A DNA stretch of 64,000 nt from NCBI GenBank assembly GCA_035771165.1, contig JAWNZC010000234.1, forward strand, positions 1,510,001 to 1,574,000, read 5' to 3'. A program made the position numbers and the translations under genes. The stretch comes from Paragorgia papillata. Its lineage: Eukaryota > Cnidaria > Anthozoa > Scleralcyonacea > Coralliidae. Positions within the stretch are counted from its first letter, which is position 1. Each line of letters starts with the position of its first letter. The notes below the pieces were generated by a model. The model saw nothing but the letters and a program-made list of their open reading frames with translations, made no database searches and had not been told where the DNA came from. Positions 1 to 7,743 of this stretch are shown in pieces.

Positions 1-2
1 AC

Positions 3-392
3 GAGCATGTTATAGAAAAAATTTGTAAAAGAATTAAAGACAGAGGACTAAGAAACATTTTTACCTCAACATGGAAACACAAAAATTTTAGGTTCATCTG
101 TGATATCAACAGCATTATTAGCTGGTACAACAGTGATGAAAAAGAAAAACCAAACTCAAGAGCAACTAATATTAAACCTTATGTTAACAACGACCCGCTT
201 TGGTTAGAAAGAACAACTAGATATTTAAAGTCATTTGATGACATTGGTTGTACACCGAGGTATTTTAAGGTAACTGCTGAAGAACGGAAAAAACTTAAAC
301 CTAAAGTGAAAAAGAAAAAACTTTTAAATGAACTATGTAACGCAGGGTGTTTTAACATAGCTAATAGTCTTTTAGCTGAGGGAAAACTATAA
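3..392 (+). CDS. Polinton protein of unknown function, 3' part only
   Basis: An open frame (third frame) runs from the window edge to TAA at 390-392, giving the last 129 residues of a longer protein. No start is visible. The end is very basic, with a KPKVKKKK run near residue 100 of the visible part. Aromatic-rich stretches such as WYNSDEK and DPLWLERTTRYL precede it. I do not recognise the family. The stop overlaps the TATAAATAAAG motif of the next gene. Whether the missing N-terminal part holds a known domain, such as the protease that Polintons usually carry, cannot be judged. Confidence 0.7.
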   Translation, partial: EHVIEKICKRIKDRGLRNIFTSTWKHKNFRFICDINSIISWYNSDEKEKPNSRATNIKPYVNNDPLWLERTTRYLKSFDDIGCTPRYFKVTAEERKKLKPKVKKKKLLNELCNAGCFNIANSLLAEGKL

Positions 393-402
393 ATAAAGAA
401 AG

Positions 403-606
403 ATGTTAGTTAAAAACAACACCAATGTTGCGAAGTGTGATTTCAGATCTAAAACTTGGTTTGATATTGGTAAACTTATTTTTAATCTTACAAATGGTAG
501 CAACGAAGGATACAACCTTTGGGTGATGTACAGCAAATATGATCAGAAAAACTTTAACGAATCTTATTGTATTGAATACTGGGTTTATCTTATGAACAAC
601 GCTTAA
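403..606 (+). CDS. small hypothetical Polinton protein (67 aa)
   Basis: Short open frame starting 10 bp after the stop of the preceding gene and 4 bp after TATAAATAAAG (388-398), the element's usual start-site motif. It has two cysteines, is aromatic-rich (WFDI, YNLWVMYSKY, CIEYWVYL), and shows no membrane segment or known motif. Support comes from the promoter motif, the tight packing and the same orientation as its neighbours. Function unknown. Confidence 0.55.
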   Translation: MLVKNNTNVAKCDFRSKTWFDIGKLIFNLTNGSNEGYNLWVMYSKYDQKNFNESYCIEYWVYLMNNA

Positions 607-616
607 AATTATTTTT

Positions 617-628
617 TACTATAATAAA
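617..628 (+). promoter_or_regulatory. start-site promoter motif TACTATAATAAA
   Basis: Full-length copy of the motif found in front of the element's genes, ending 3 bp before the ATG at 632. The same 11-12 bases recur before the genes starting at 1567 (-), 4179 (-, one change), 10256 (-), 10475 and 10903. Confidence 0.6.
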
Positions 629-631
629 GAG

Positions 632-868
632 ATGAACAACGAATTACAGTACGAAGATCCAGAAGGTTACATAGTTGTTTCAAACCAAGAACTGTATTGG
701 TTTAGTAATTTAACTGAGCTTTTTGATACATTTGGTGACCGTGTAGAATGGGATTTCGAAAACGAAGTTTACATTATATCAGGTGAAAACTTTGAAGTTG
801 ATGAAGAGTTAAGTAACTGGTTGGATGAAGAAGATTTACCAGAATCAACAGCTACCGATGAACTTTAA
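632..868 (+). CDS. small acidic hypothetical Polinton protein (78 aa)
   Basis: Starts right behind a full TACTATAATAAA motif. The protein is strongly acidic throughout, rich in Glu and Asp (ends NWLDEEDLPESTATDEL), with no membrane segment. It ends 10 bp before a perfect 3' hairpin at 879-906 shared with the convergent gene at 913-1314. Small acidic proteins of large DNA viruses can be DNA mimics or scaffolds, but nothing here shows either. Function unknown. Confidence 0.6.
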   Translation: MNNELQYEDPEGYIVVSNQELYWFSNLTELFDTFGDRVEWDFENEVYIISGENFEVDEELSNWLDEEDLPESTATDEL

Positions 869-878
869 ACCAAAAAAA

Positions 879-906
879 AAATTCCTATTTTTAAAAATAG
901 GAATTT
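879..906. terminator. perfect 3' hairpin between convergent genes
   Basis: ATTCCTATTTTT at 881-892 is followed directly by its reverse complement, extended by A/T pairs on both sides. It sits exactly between the stop at 868 (+) and the stop at 913 (-), so it can serve both transcripts. Confidence 0.6.
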
Positions 907-912
907 AAAAGC

Positions 913-1314
913 TTATACCATCTTGTGTAACAACCACCCACCACCGGCACCTGCTATTCCAACAGCCATAATTTGGTATTTTTTCATTTCAGACGATGGT
1001 TGGTAATAGTCTTCTAGTTTTGGTGGTGGAATATTTTTTCTGTTCCGAACTTGTTGTAATTCTGCGAGCGCTTTGTTGGTGTCTTTAATATCACCTTTTG
1101 CATTGTAAAGTTCTTCTTGAAGTTTTTTTTCTTTTTTTCTTGCTTCAGCCTCTTGTTCACGATAAGCTTCGTTAGCTTTTTGCTGTTCTTCCATTGCGTG
1201 GTTATGTCTTTTTACTTCTTCTTGATAACCTTTTTTGTTAAACGTTGAGAATAAGTAACCAGCTCCTGCGAAGGCAACTGCATTAAATAATCCTCCTGCT
1301 ATCATTGATACCAT
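913..1314 (-). CDS. two-membrane-segment coiled-coil protein (133 aa)
   Basis: Residues about 1-24 and 114-131 are hydrophobic and Gly-rich. Between them lies a charged coiled coil (about 28-90, rich in Lys, Glu and Gln) followed by a PPPKLEDYYQPSSEMKKYQ linker. The layout suggests a membrane-spanning virion protein. The start follows ATATAAATAA (1315-1324 reversed). It heads or ends a minus-strand capsid cluster running leftwards from 4549 to 913. I recall related coiled-coil proteins in other Polintons but no established function. Confidence 0.7.
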   Translation of the reverse strand: MVSMIAGGLFNAVAFAGAGYLFSTFNKKGYQEEVKRHNHAMEEQQKANEAYREQEAEARKKEKKLQEELYNAKGDIKDTNKALAELQQVRNRKNIPPPKLEDYYQPSSEMKKYQIMAVGIAGAGGGWLLHKMV

Positions 1315-1345
1315 TTATTTATATTGCTAAAGCTTCACTTAGAAC

Positions 1346-1567
1346 CTAAACCTTAAGAGGGATATAGCCCGCAGTTTGACCCTTTTTTACTAAAAAGCTA
1401 CCAGCTGCAACAGCAACGGCTAGCTTTGCAGCTTCCTTCAGACTAGCTGGTGCAGCTAAAGGCTGTCCAACCAGTTTTTTAGAAACCATACTTACAGCTA
1501 CGGCTCCAGCAGTAACTAGTGCAGCTTCGTATAAATCTTGTATTACTTCACGTTTTGTTTCACTCAT
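1346..1567 (-). CDS. small Ala-rich hydrophobic protein (73 aa)
   Basis: Two hydrophobic Ala/Val-rich helices at about residues 14-30 and 44-60, joined by a Lys-containing turn. Likely membrane-inserted or membrane-active. The start ATG is fused to the motif TACTATAATAA (1568-1578 on the + strand, reversed). It sits between the penton-like gene and the coiled-coil membrane protein in a minus-strand capsid cluster, so a virion role is plausible. No family assignment. Confidence 0.68.
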   Translation of the reverse strand: MSETKREVIQDLYEAALVTAGAVAVSMVSKKLVGQPLAAPASLKEAAKLAVAVAAGSFLVKKGQTAGYIPLKV

Positions 1568-1578
1568 TTATTATAGTA
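1568..1578 (-). promoter_or_regulatory. start-site promoter motif TACTATAATAA fused to ATG
   Basis: Read on the minus strand the motif runs straight into the start codon, giving TAATAAATG. The 5' leader would be almost absent, as in late promoters of large DNA viruses with TAAATG. Confidence 0.6.
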
Positions 1579-1682
1579 GGTTTTTACAACGTAATGAAAA
1601 GTTCAGATGTATCGTTAGGTAATGATCCTGATTTTTGTTGCATGTTACACTTGCTTTTTCAAAACCATAATTTAGTGTCATT

Positions 1683-2321
1683 TTATTTTATCGTTATTTC
1701 TAACAATATGTCGCCAATCTCATGGCTTACCGAAAACTTTAGTTCGTTATAAATTCCGTCGTTTAGTTTGGTTTCACTGTTGATGTTGTCGTAGTGTGTA
1801 ACGGTACCCTTTAATGACTGGGTGGTTGTGATTGGAAGAATAGCAATAGATCCATCCCGCTGACCTTGGAATGATGTTTCGTTTTTGTTAACAGCACTAC
1901 ACTTAATGTTAATATATTTTAAACCAAGGTTGACATTAACAGATGTGTCAGAAGTCCAACCAGTGTCTTTTGGTATGATCATTCGTGTTTTAGAAAATCC
2001 AAGAATTGGTGCCAGTTTTTCTAATGATAGAATTTCTGTTGGTGTAATTTTAATTTTTTGTGAATAATGAACTAGCTCAGCTTTTGCGTTTACTTCCGCT
2101 AATTTGTCAACAATCATGTTGGCAGTCCAATAACCAGGTTTGAACCATAATTTTTTACTACCATTTGCGATAAAAATAAAATCTGTAATGTTATTAAAAT
2201 CCCAGAACACACTTGCACACTTTACAGTCATTGATTTGTTTTCAATGACTAGTGGTTCATCAAATTTAACAATGGTTTCCATTTCATTGTTTTTTTCCAT
2301 GAAAATTCTTAAAAGACTCAT
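1683..2321 (-). CDS. putative minor capsid (penton-like single jelly roll) protein
   Basis: 212 aa, beta-rich with few charged clusters, ending in alternating hydrophobic strands (LKFSVSHEIGDILLEITIK). Size, composition and position next to the packaging ATPase and the major capsid gene match the penton-like minor capsid protein of Polintons and adintoviruses, which forms the pentameric vertices. The call rests mainly on context and general resemblance, not on a catalytic motif. ATG at 2319-2321 follows TTTAAATAA. A second in-frame Met at residue 8 and a third at residue 14 are alternative starts. Confidence 0.62.
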   Translation of the reverse strand: MSLLRIFMEKNNEMETIVKFDEPLVIENKSMTVKCASVFWDFNNITDFIFIANGSKKLWFKPGYWTANMIVDKLAEVNAKAELVHYSQKIKITPTEILSLEKLAPILGFSKTRMIIPKDTGWTSDTSVNVNLGLKYINIKCSAVNKNETSFQGQRDGSIAILPITTTQSLKGTVTHYDNINSETKLNDGIYNELKFSVSHEIGDILLEITIK

Positions 2322-2331
2322 TTATTTAAAA

Positions 2332-2367
2332 AAAAAATCATATGCTAACAAAAACATATGATTTTTT
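2332..2367. terminator. 3' hairpin, 13-bp stem
   Basis: AAAAAATCATATG (2332-2344) and its exact reverse complement (2355-2367) flank a 10-base loop. It lies a few bases past the ATPase stop at 2373 (minus strand) and upstream of the next minus-strand gene, as expected of a 3'-end signal. Confidence 0.6.
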
Positions 2368-2372
2368 ACTTT

Positions 2373-2957
2373 TTATACTATTTCATGATTGTATGGATGA
2401 ACTAGATTAATTTCTAATCTACTATATTTTTTTTCTTTCAACGTTTCTTTTATATTTTTTTCTTCTTCTCTGCCAACGTCTAAATAGTCATCTAGAATAA
2501 CCTGCATATCCTTTTTGTTTGGATTGTAGAAAGTCACCAGCTTGGATATGTTTTCTCTGTACGGTTTTGCAATACTTGTTAGTTGTTGTGTAATAACTAT
2601 TGTGCTAATAACCATATGTCTTGCACCGAATCCAAGTTTCACCAACTCACTGGTTCGGTTTTTCACCAGCTGACCAGCAGCACAGTCATCAAGTATGATT
2701 AGCGACGGACTTCCTTTACAATACTCCACAACGAATTTTAAAAGATCATCTGTCTGATCCTGATTGCAGGGTATGGTGAAAAAGTTTGGGTCATTTAGAT
2801 GTTTCCAGTTTAGATAGGTTTTGTTCCACTCAAAAGTTGGACAGATTAAAAATATGTTTTCAAACTGTTTATAGCATTTTTCTTCTAGCATTTCAAGAAG
2901 GTAGTGTGTTTTTCCACATCCCGTCATTCCAACTATTATCATGTTAAATGGTTTCAT
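2373..2957 (-). CDS. DNA-packaging ATPase (A32/FtsK-HerA type)
   Basis: 194 aa. Walker A GMTGCGKT at residues 10-17 right at the N-terminus, Walker B LIILDD at 86-91, and a QQ pair at 124-125 typical of the glutamine sensor in this family. This is the genome-packaging motor of Polintons, virophages and large DNA viruses (A32-like); it pumps DNA into the capsid using ATP. It is tandem with the major capsid gene (stop at 2971, 13 bp away). ATG follows AAAGTAAATAA. A 13-bp-stem hairpin follows its stop. Confidence 0.92.
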   Translation of the reverse strand: MKPFNMIIVGMTGCGKTHYLLEMLEEKCYKQFENIFLICPTFEWNKTYLNWKHLNDPNFFTIPCNQDQTDDLLKFVVEYCKGSPSLIILDDCAAGQLVKNRTSELVKLGFGARHMVISTIVITQQLTSIAKPYRENISKLVTFYNPNKKDMQVILDDYLDVGREEEKNIKETLKEKKYSRLEINLVHPYNHEIV

Positions 2958-2970
2958 TTATTTACTTTGT

Positions 2971-4179
2971 TTAGTAGGTAACACCTCGGAAGTCACCTGC
3001 TTGCACCTTTAGGACACCATCTGAAAGTATGAAAATATGACAGTTGAGGTCTACTGTTGTTGCTTTTTTTGTGATTTCCAGCATAATACCAGATTGTGTT
3101 GACAAAAGTTTTGTTCCGTGACCGTATAGTTCGTTGTCATCGATAGCTCTAAGATCGACTACCAAGGCGAACTTGTCGCTGGTGAAAAAGCTGGTTGCGG
3201 AAACAGCACTGGTGTCTTGTTTGAAAAGTCTTTCTGCCTCTTCAAATAGTCTTCTTTTTACTATTCCCTGTGAGTAGATGCTATTGGGTATACCTTCAAT
3301 GGTTACCTTCACATTTTCGATGTTTGGGTAAACATACTCTTCACTTCCACCACGAGTTTTCTTTGTAAAGAACATTACGACAGCTTTCATGCTTTTTCGT
3401 GGGAGGTTGATGGTTTCGTTAATAAGTGTGGTTGTTTTAACCCAGTTAACTGTTTTGAAAAGGGTGGCATGCTCAAAACTAAGTGATCTTCCAGCGTTGT
3501 AGCCACTTTCCACCTCACGCATAAGTTCAGGATTGGTGATGGTTTCAAATTCTAGTTCTATGTTTTCTAGGCTGTAACCATCCACTGTTTGATTGCTTTG
3601 TGCCTTCATAATTTCACTAGCTTGTGGAAGGGTAATGATGTATTGTAGGTCGTTGCTCATGTTGTAAGGAGCGTATAAACCATGGTCCATAAGAATTTTT
3701 CCTAGCTGGATTCTTTGCTTAGGACCGTAAACTGATGCGTATGTGTCAGATGAGGCATCGTCAGACTTTGAGATAACCTTACGTTGGTTTTCCGTAGCGA
3801 TACCATCTTCCAACATGTTGGCACGAACGTCACGGTTTAACCACAGGTCTTCATAAGTTCTAAGAACACTTTCACCTGTGTTGTCGTAAATGATTTCACC
3901 TGCAAATTTAACTTTCAGCTGCTTTTGAAGTTGTTTTGCGAGGTTGTTATTGAACCACGATTTGGTGTTTGCATTTTTGAAGTCGAAAACTAGGTACATT
4001 TTGTCGGGGACAAGGGTTGTTCCAGGTTTAAGTTTTGGAATCTGAATATAAATTTCTTCTCCTGGATTGGCTTTGTTAGGATTAAATGTTGTAACGTGTC
4101 TTGTTCGTTCACCAGTTATTTCGCTTTTTTGTAAACGTTTATAACCTGGTTTTAACATAGTTTGTCGTTCCTTATTCAT
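2971..4179 (-). CDS. major capsid protein, double jelly roll (hexon-like)
   Basis: 402 aa. The N-terminal part (GYKRLQKSEITGERTRHV, then TFNPNKANPGEEIYIQIP) and the internal LGKILMDHGLYAPYNM and RKSMKAVVMFFT blocks match the conserved Polinton/adintovirus hexon-like protein that trimerises into the capsid shell. The fold is a double jelly roll, known for the family. It is shorter than adenovirus hexon but normal for Polintons. The start follows CACTATAATAA directly (4180-4190 reversed). It is open and undamaged. A strong anchor for calling the element a virus-like Polinton. Confidence 0.9.
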   Translation of the reverse strand: MNKERQTMLKPGYKRLQKSEITGERTRHVTTFNPNKANPGEEIYIQIPKLKPGTTLVPDKMYLVFDFKNANTKSWFNNNLAKQLQKQLKVKFAGEIIYDNTGESVLRTYEDLWLNRDVRANMLEDGIATENQRKVISKSDDASSDTYASVYGPKQRIQLGKILMDHGLYAPYNMSNDLQYIITLPQASEIMKAQSNQTVDGYSLENIELEFETITNPELMREVESGYNAGRSLSFEHATLFKTVNWVKTTTLINETINLPRKSMKAVVMFFTKKTRGGSEEYVYPNIENVKVTIEGIPNSIYSQGIVKRRLFEEAERLFKQDTSAVSATSFFTSDKFALVVDLRAIDDNELYGHGTKLLSTQSGIMLEITKKATTVDLNCHIFILSDGVLKVQAGDFRGVTY

Positions 4180-4190
4180 TTATTATAGTG
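4180..4190 (-). promoter_or_regulatory. start-site promoter motif CACTATAATAA before capsid gene
   Basis: Reversed, the motif joins the capsid ATG as TAATAAATG. One base differs from TACTATAATAA. A weak AT-only hairpin (4192-4199 with 4205-4212) lies just upstream. Confidence 0.6.
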
Positions 4191-4252
4191 GAATTTTTTG
4201 TTATAAAAAATTATATATCATCGCTATCAAGATTGTTGAACACCACTTTTTT

Positions 4253-4549
4253 TTATTCTTTTTTTGGTTCAGCTTTTTCTTTAGTTTTTGTCCCAGTAAA
4301 CTGCTTCCATACAATGTATGTCCCTATTACACCGGTTACAGCACCAACTATACTTAGTGATGTTGATAAACCAGGTAACACCAAAAATTCATCCCCACTG
4401 CTTTGTTCTTCGTTTTGTTGTTGAAGGGCTTCCTTTTTCTTAGCTTTTGCGTTCTTACTTATTTCAGCTAGTCTATATCCTTGTGCAACTCTTTTTGGGT
4501 TTTTTACCCTTGTTGCTTCTTCAGATTTTGTAATAGTTCGTTCACTCAT
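4253..4549 (-). CDS. small basic membrane-anchored protein (98 aa)
   Basis: A Lys/Arg-rich N-terminal half (VKNPKRVAQGYRLAEI, NAKAKKKEAL) is followed by an acidic Gln-rich stretch, a membrane helix at about 62-82, and a short basic tail. Such a basic domain could bind DNA and the helix could tether it to a membrane, but this is inference. ATG follows GTCATAATAA. First gene of the minus-strand capsid cluster. No function known. Confidence 0.65.
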   Translation of the reverse strand: MSERTITKSEEATRVKNPKRVAQGYRLAEISKNAKAKKKEALQQQNEEQSSGDEFLVLPGLSTSLSIVGAVTGVIGTYIVWKQFTGTKTKEKAEPKKE

Positions 4550-4580
4550 TTATTATGACGGAATTATTACATTTGCTATA

Positions 4581-4745
4581 CAGCTAGCTATTTTGTATTA
4601 TAAATTTGCTATTTTGTATGTAACAGCTAGCTATACAGCTAGCTATTTTGTATTATAAATTTGCTATTTTGTATGTAACAGCTAGCTATACAGCTAGCTA
4701 TTTTGTATTATAAATTTGCTATTTTGTATGTAACAGCTAGCTGCC
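4581..4745. repeat. three tandem 55-bp repeats in divergent intergenic region
   Basis: Units start at 4581, 4636 and 4691 with a strict 55-bp period. Each holds CAGCTAGCTATTTTG, TATTATAAATTTGC and ATTTTGTATGTAACAG. AGCTAGCT is palindromic. The array fills the space between the minus-strand capsid cluster and the + strand resolvase gene, so it may be a regulatory or replication site, or a simple expansion. Confidence 0.85.
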
Positions 4746-4763
4746 AAAAAACATAAAAAATAA

Positions 4764-5279
4764 ATGTTAATATTATCTATAGACATTGGAATTAAAAATT
4801 TTTGTTACAGTGTGGAAGAATATACAGAGGATCCGCTTTCTGGTTGTGTGAAAGAACTAAAAAATTTGTGTTTAGCAAAAAATGGTCGAAAGGAAATTTC
4901 AACTGCGGTTCTTAATAGCGTTTCTGATATTATTCAGAATGTTTTTAAAACATTTGCGGTTACTAATGTTTTAATTGAAAAACAGGTTAGACAAAACACA
5001 AACTGTATACGACTAATGCAACACGTTTGGACCTTAGTTTCATTACTGTTTCCTAACGTGGAACTAGAACTGTATCCCTCAAAATTTAAAACAAGTGTGT
5101 TTGGAGTTAAGCTTGGTGATTACAGATCGCGTAAAAAGTGGACTGTTCAACATGCTAAAGAAATAATGAAACAACGTGGTGATCAAAAAACCTTACTTTT
5201 ACTTAGCGCTAAAAAAGCAGATGATATGGCAGACTGTTTGTTGATGAGTCTTAGCTGGATGTATAGAAAGTATGGTTAA
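4764..5279 (+). CDS. RuvC/poxvirus A22-like Holliday junction resolvase
   Basis: 171 aa with the RNase H-fold resolvase signature: N-terminal LSIDIGIKNF with Asp7, a second acidic strand VLIEKQ with Glu72, and the C-terminal KKADDMADCL with Asp153, Asp154 and Asp157. These match the metal-binding acidic residues of RuvC-family and poxvirus A22-type resolvases, which cut four-way junctions or branched replication intermediates. Length fits. ATG is preceded by AAAAAATAA. It converges on the 493-aa gene and overlaps its stop by four bases. Such a gene is not among the classic Polinton core set. Confidence 0.82.
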   Translation: MLILSIDIGIKNFCYSVEEYTEDPLSGCVKELKNLCLAKNGRKEISTAVLNSVSDIIQNVFKTFAVTNVLIEKQVRQNTNCIRLMQHVWTLVSLLFPNVELELYPSKFKTSVFGVKLGDYRSRKKWTVQHAKEIMKQRGDQKTLLLLSAKKADDMADCLLMSLSWMYRKYG

Positions 5280-6757
5280 AAAAACTTGTAGAATGTGAAA
5301 AAGGTGCCTGCAAGAACAGAACCGAAAACCAGTGGTAAAACAAGCGACGAATCATGTGTGACGTCTTTTTTGGGAATCAAATGTGTGACGTCTTTTTTGG
5401 GAATCAAATGTGTGACGTCTTTTTTGGGAATATTAACCACTTTGTTAATATTCTTATTGTTGCCAAATGTCATCCTTTCTGTTGCCAGTGTTAGTGTGTT
5501 GTTGAATCCACTAATAGGATTAATAAGAATTCTCATATCTGACGGAATAAGAATTAGACCTGGGGAAACGGCAAAATTTAAAATTACATTGGTGCTTTTA
5601 ATAGCCGTACGCATATTTGATATGGCAACAGTTGTATCATCTTGAGTTATTGTGTCTTTAACAAGTTTTAAGAAGACATCCTGTGTTTGTGTACTTTTTG
5701 CACCCTGATCTACGATACTCCATCTAGTTCTTGCCTGTGCGCCTAAAATACAGTAAACATAACTTTCTATGGACTGTTGAAATAGTTTCTGTCCTAGTGG
5801 TGTTAACCCATTTGAGGTTTTTGGAATAAAAAGCCGGTAATCATCGTCTTCTTTCACTGCGCTTCCCATATATTTTTCATATTTTATATTTGCACCGTAA
5901 TTAATGTAATTTGCATGGTTTTTTACATACCTCATGTTTTTTATAATATAACCTAGACTTTTTTGCTGTTTTAGAAAATCTTCTAGTTTTGTTGTCGTGT
6001 CACTGTACTGTGTCCTCCAAATTTTTCTAACTGGTGTATGTTCTTGTAAAAAATCTAAATGTTTTCCTGTTATATATTTTTTAAGTTTTTTTGGATTTCG
6101 TAAAAATCTTCTTAAATGGTATGCAAGGTGATACTGGACTATGCTTGTAATTATATTTGATTTTGCTCTTGAAATTTTGTTTAAAAGATGTTTTTCTGAA
6201 ATTCCACACAAATTGGTAGCAACGAAGGTGGCTGCTATTGCTGTAAAGTATGGATTATTTAAGTAATCAAAGTCTTCTTTTGAATATGGTTTTTCTAATT
6301 CGGTGGTTGGTTTTATGTAAGTCGTATTTAGTTCTTCAAAATGCGCTGTGAACTTCTTCTCCTCAGTTACGAAGATAGTAAAAACATTTAAGTTTAATGT
6401 GAATTTTTCATTAAGTTTGAAATCTGGTAAATCTTGGGTGACGGACCATTCTTTTGGCCAGTACAGGTAGTTAACCCAATCAGGGTTGTTTTTAAAGGTG
6501 TTTGATGTGATGTTGATAGTTGAGGAGTCATTTTCATTTAGTTTAAAAAGTACCTCTCTAGAGTCAACATCGCCTTTGTTGTTAAGCCAAACAGAGAAAA
6601 TAAACCTGCTTACATCAGCATTTGGATATTTTTCTAAAAATTCATTACGAAGTTTGGCTTTTTCTGACGGTCCACCTTTAACCGCACCTTTGTATTTGTT
6701 TTCATACAGTGTCTTAAGACGTTGTAGTTCTTTTGGTGAGTAAACATTAGTCATCAT
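5276..6757 (-). CDS. large hypothetical Polinton protein with C-terminal membrane segment (493 aa)
   Basis: Mostly soluble alpha/beta protein without a motif I recognise. Residues about 443-468 are three exact tandem copies of IPKKDVTHL (the last lacking its final L), encoded by a 27-bp DNA repeat at 5355-5435. A hydrophobic helix at about 472-490 ends the protein, so it is probably membrane-anchored. It diverges from the integrase gene across only 18 bp. Candidate virion or membrane protein; one of the unnamed Polinton proteins could match. Two in-frame Met codons (1 and 2) are possible starts. Confidence 0.72.
   Translation of the reverse strand: MMTNVYSPKELQRLKTLYENKYKGAVKGGPSEKAKLRNEFLEKYPNADVSRFIFSVWLNNKGDVDSREVLFKLNENDSSTINITSNTFKNNPDWVNYLYWPKEWSVTQDLPDFKLNEKFTLNLNVFTIFVTEEKKFTAHFEELNTTYIKPTTELEKPYSKEDFDYLNNPYFTAIAATFVATNLCGISEKHLLNKISRAKSNIITSIVQYHLAYHLRRFLRNPKKLKKYITGKHLDFLQEHTPVRKIWRTQYSDTTTKLEDFLKQQKSLGYIIKNMRYVKNHANYINYGANIKYEKYMGSAVKEDDDYRLFIPKTSNGLTPLGQKLFQQSIESYVYCILGAQARTRWSIVDQGAKSTQTQDVFLKLVKDTITQDDTTVAISNMRTAIKSTNVILNFAVSPGLILIPSDMRILINPISGFNNTLTLATERMTFGNNKNINKVVNIPKKDVTHLIPKKDVTHLIPKKDVTHDSSLVLPLVFGSVLAGTFFTFYKFF
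5355..5435. repeat. three 27-bp tandem repeats inside coding sequence
   Basis: The unit starts at 5355, 5382 and 5409 with near-perfect identity and keeps the frame, adding nine residues per copy to the 493-aa protein. Confidence 0.9.
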
Positions 6758-6775
6758 TTTATTTATAAATAAAAA
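6758..6775. promoter_or_regulatory. 18-bp bidirectional promoter
   Basis: The whole gap between divergent start codons at 6757 (-) and 6776 (+) is TTTATTTATAAATAAAAA, a palindrome centred on TTTATAAA. Both strands present ATAAATAAA immediately before an ATG. Confidence 0.6.
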
Positions 6776-7738
6776 ATGACTACCCTAACTTTACTTGACC
6801 TTGAGTTGAGAAATATTTATTACAATCCTGTAACCGGATATCAAAGTGCGGAAAAGCTTTACCAAAAGGCGGTTGAAGAAAATGTAAAAGGAGTTACAAG
6901 AAAGTTAGTAAAGGAGTGGTTATCTTCACAAAGTACGTACACACTACACAAACCGCTAAGGAAACCACGTAAAACGCAAAGGACTTTTGTTAAAAATTTA
7001 GCCGATCAGCTTCAGATGGACTTAGTGGATATGGCTAAACTTAGTTCTGTAAACAAAAGATTTAACTGGATATTAACAGGAGTTGAAATTTTAAGTAGGT
7101 TCGCTTTTACCGTTCCTGTACATAGAAAAAATACAGAAAGTATGGTTGATGGTGTTGGTAAAATGTTAAAGGAATTTACACTGCGCTTCAAAAAGTATCC
7201 AGAGGTTGTTCAGTTTGATAATGGTAATGAATTTTATAATGTTGGTGTAAAAACCCTTTTGAAATCTCATAACATAGAATACTTTTCAACACTTTCAGAA
7301 CGTAAAGCAGCTATTGTTGAAAGATTTAACAGAACCTTAAAAACCAGAATGTGGAAATATTTTACCGCTGAACAAACTAAAACTTGGATTAACGTTTTAG
7401 GTAAGTTTACCAAAAGTTATAACAACACATTTCACTCAACTATTAAGAGAAAACCTAATAGCGTTAATTTTAATAACCAAGATGAGGTATTTTTAACTTT
7501 ATACGGTTTACCACCACTAACACTTCCAACACCCAAATTTAAGGTTGGCGATCATGTAAGAATATACAAATACAAAAAGAACTTTGCAAAGGGGTATGAT
7601 CCTAATTTTACAAGTGAAGTTTTTAAAATATCGGCTGTATTTCGCGGTGATCCGGTGATGTACAACATTGAAGACAGCTCAGATGAAAATGTTATTGGTA
7701 AGTTTTACGATGAAGAGTTGGTTCGAGTTACACAATAA
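6776..7738 (+). CDS. retrovirus-type DDE integrase (Polinton integrase)
   Basis: 320 aa. The RNase H-fold core shows QMDLVDM (Asp82), QFDNGNEF (Asp148) and AAIVERFNRTLK (Glu182), the DDE triad of retroviral and Polinton integrases; 33 residues separate the second Asp from the Glu. The C-terminal KVGDHVRIYKYKKNFAKGYD block is the usual SH3/chromo-like DNA-binding tail. N-terminal zinc-finger residues are not evident. It inserts the element's linear DNA into the host genome. It is open, starts in the 18-bp bidirectional promoter and is followed 5 bp later by the next gene. Confidence 0.94.
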   Translation: MTTLTLLDLELRNIYYNPVTGYQSAEKLYQKAVEENVKGVTRKLVKEWLSSQSTYTLHKPLRKPRKTQRTFVKNLADQLQMDLVDMAKLSSVNKRFNWILTGVEILSRFAFTVPVHRKNTESMVDGVGKMLKEFTLRFKKYPEVVQFDNGNEFYNVGVKTLLKSHNIEYFSTLSERKAAIVERFNRTLKTRMWKYFTAEQTKTWINVLGKFTKSYNNTFHSTIKRKPNSVNFNNQDEVFLTLYGLPPLTLPTPKFKVGDHVRIYKYKKNFAKGYDPNFTSEVFKISAVFRGDPVMYNIEDSSDENVIGKFYDEELVRVTQ

Positions 7739-7743
7739 ATAAA

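Noticed and set aside
5295..5645. 116-aa + strand frame
   Set aside because: Antisense shadow of the 493-aa gene without the start motif.
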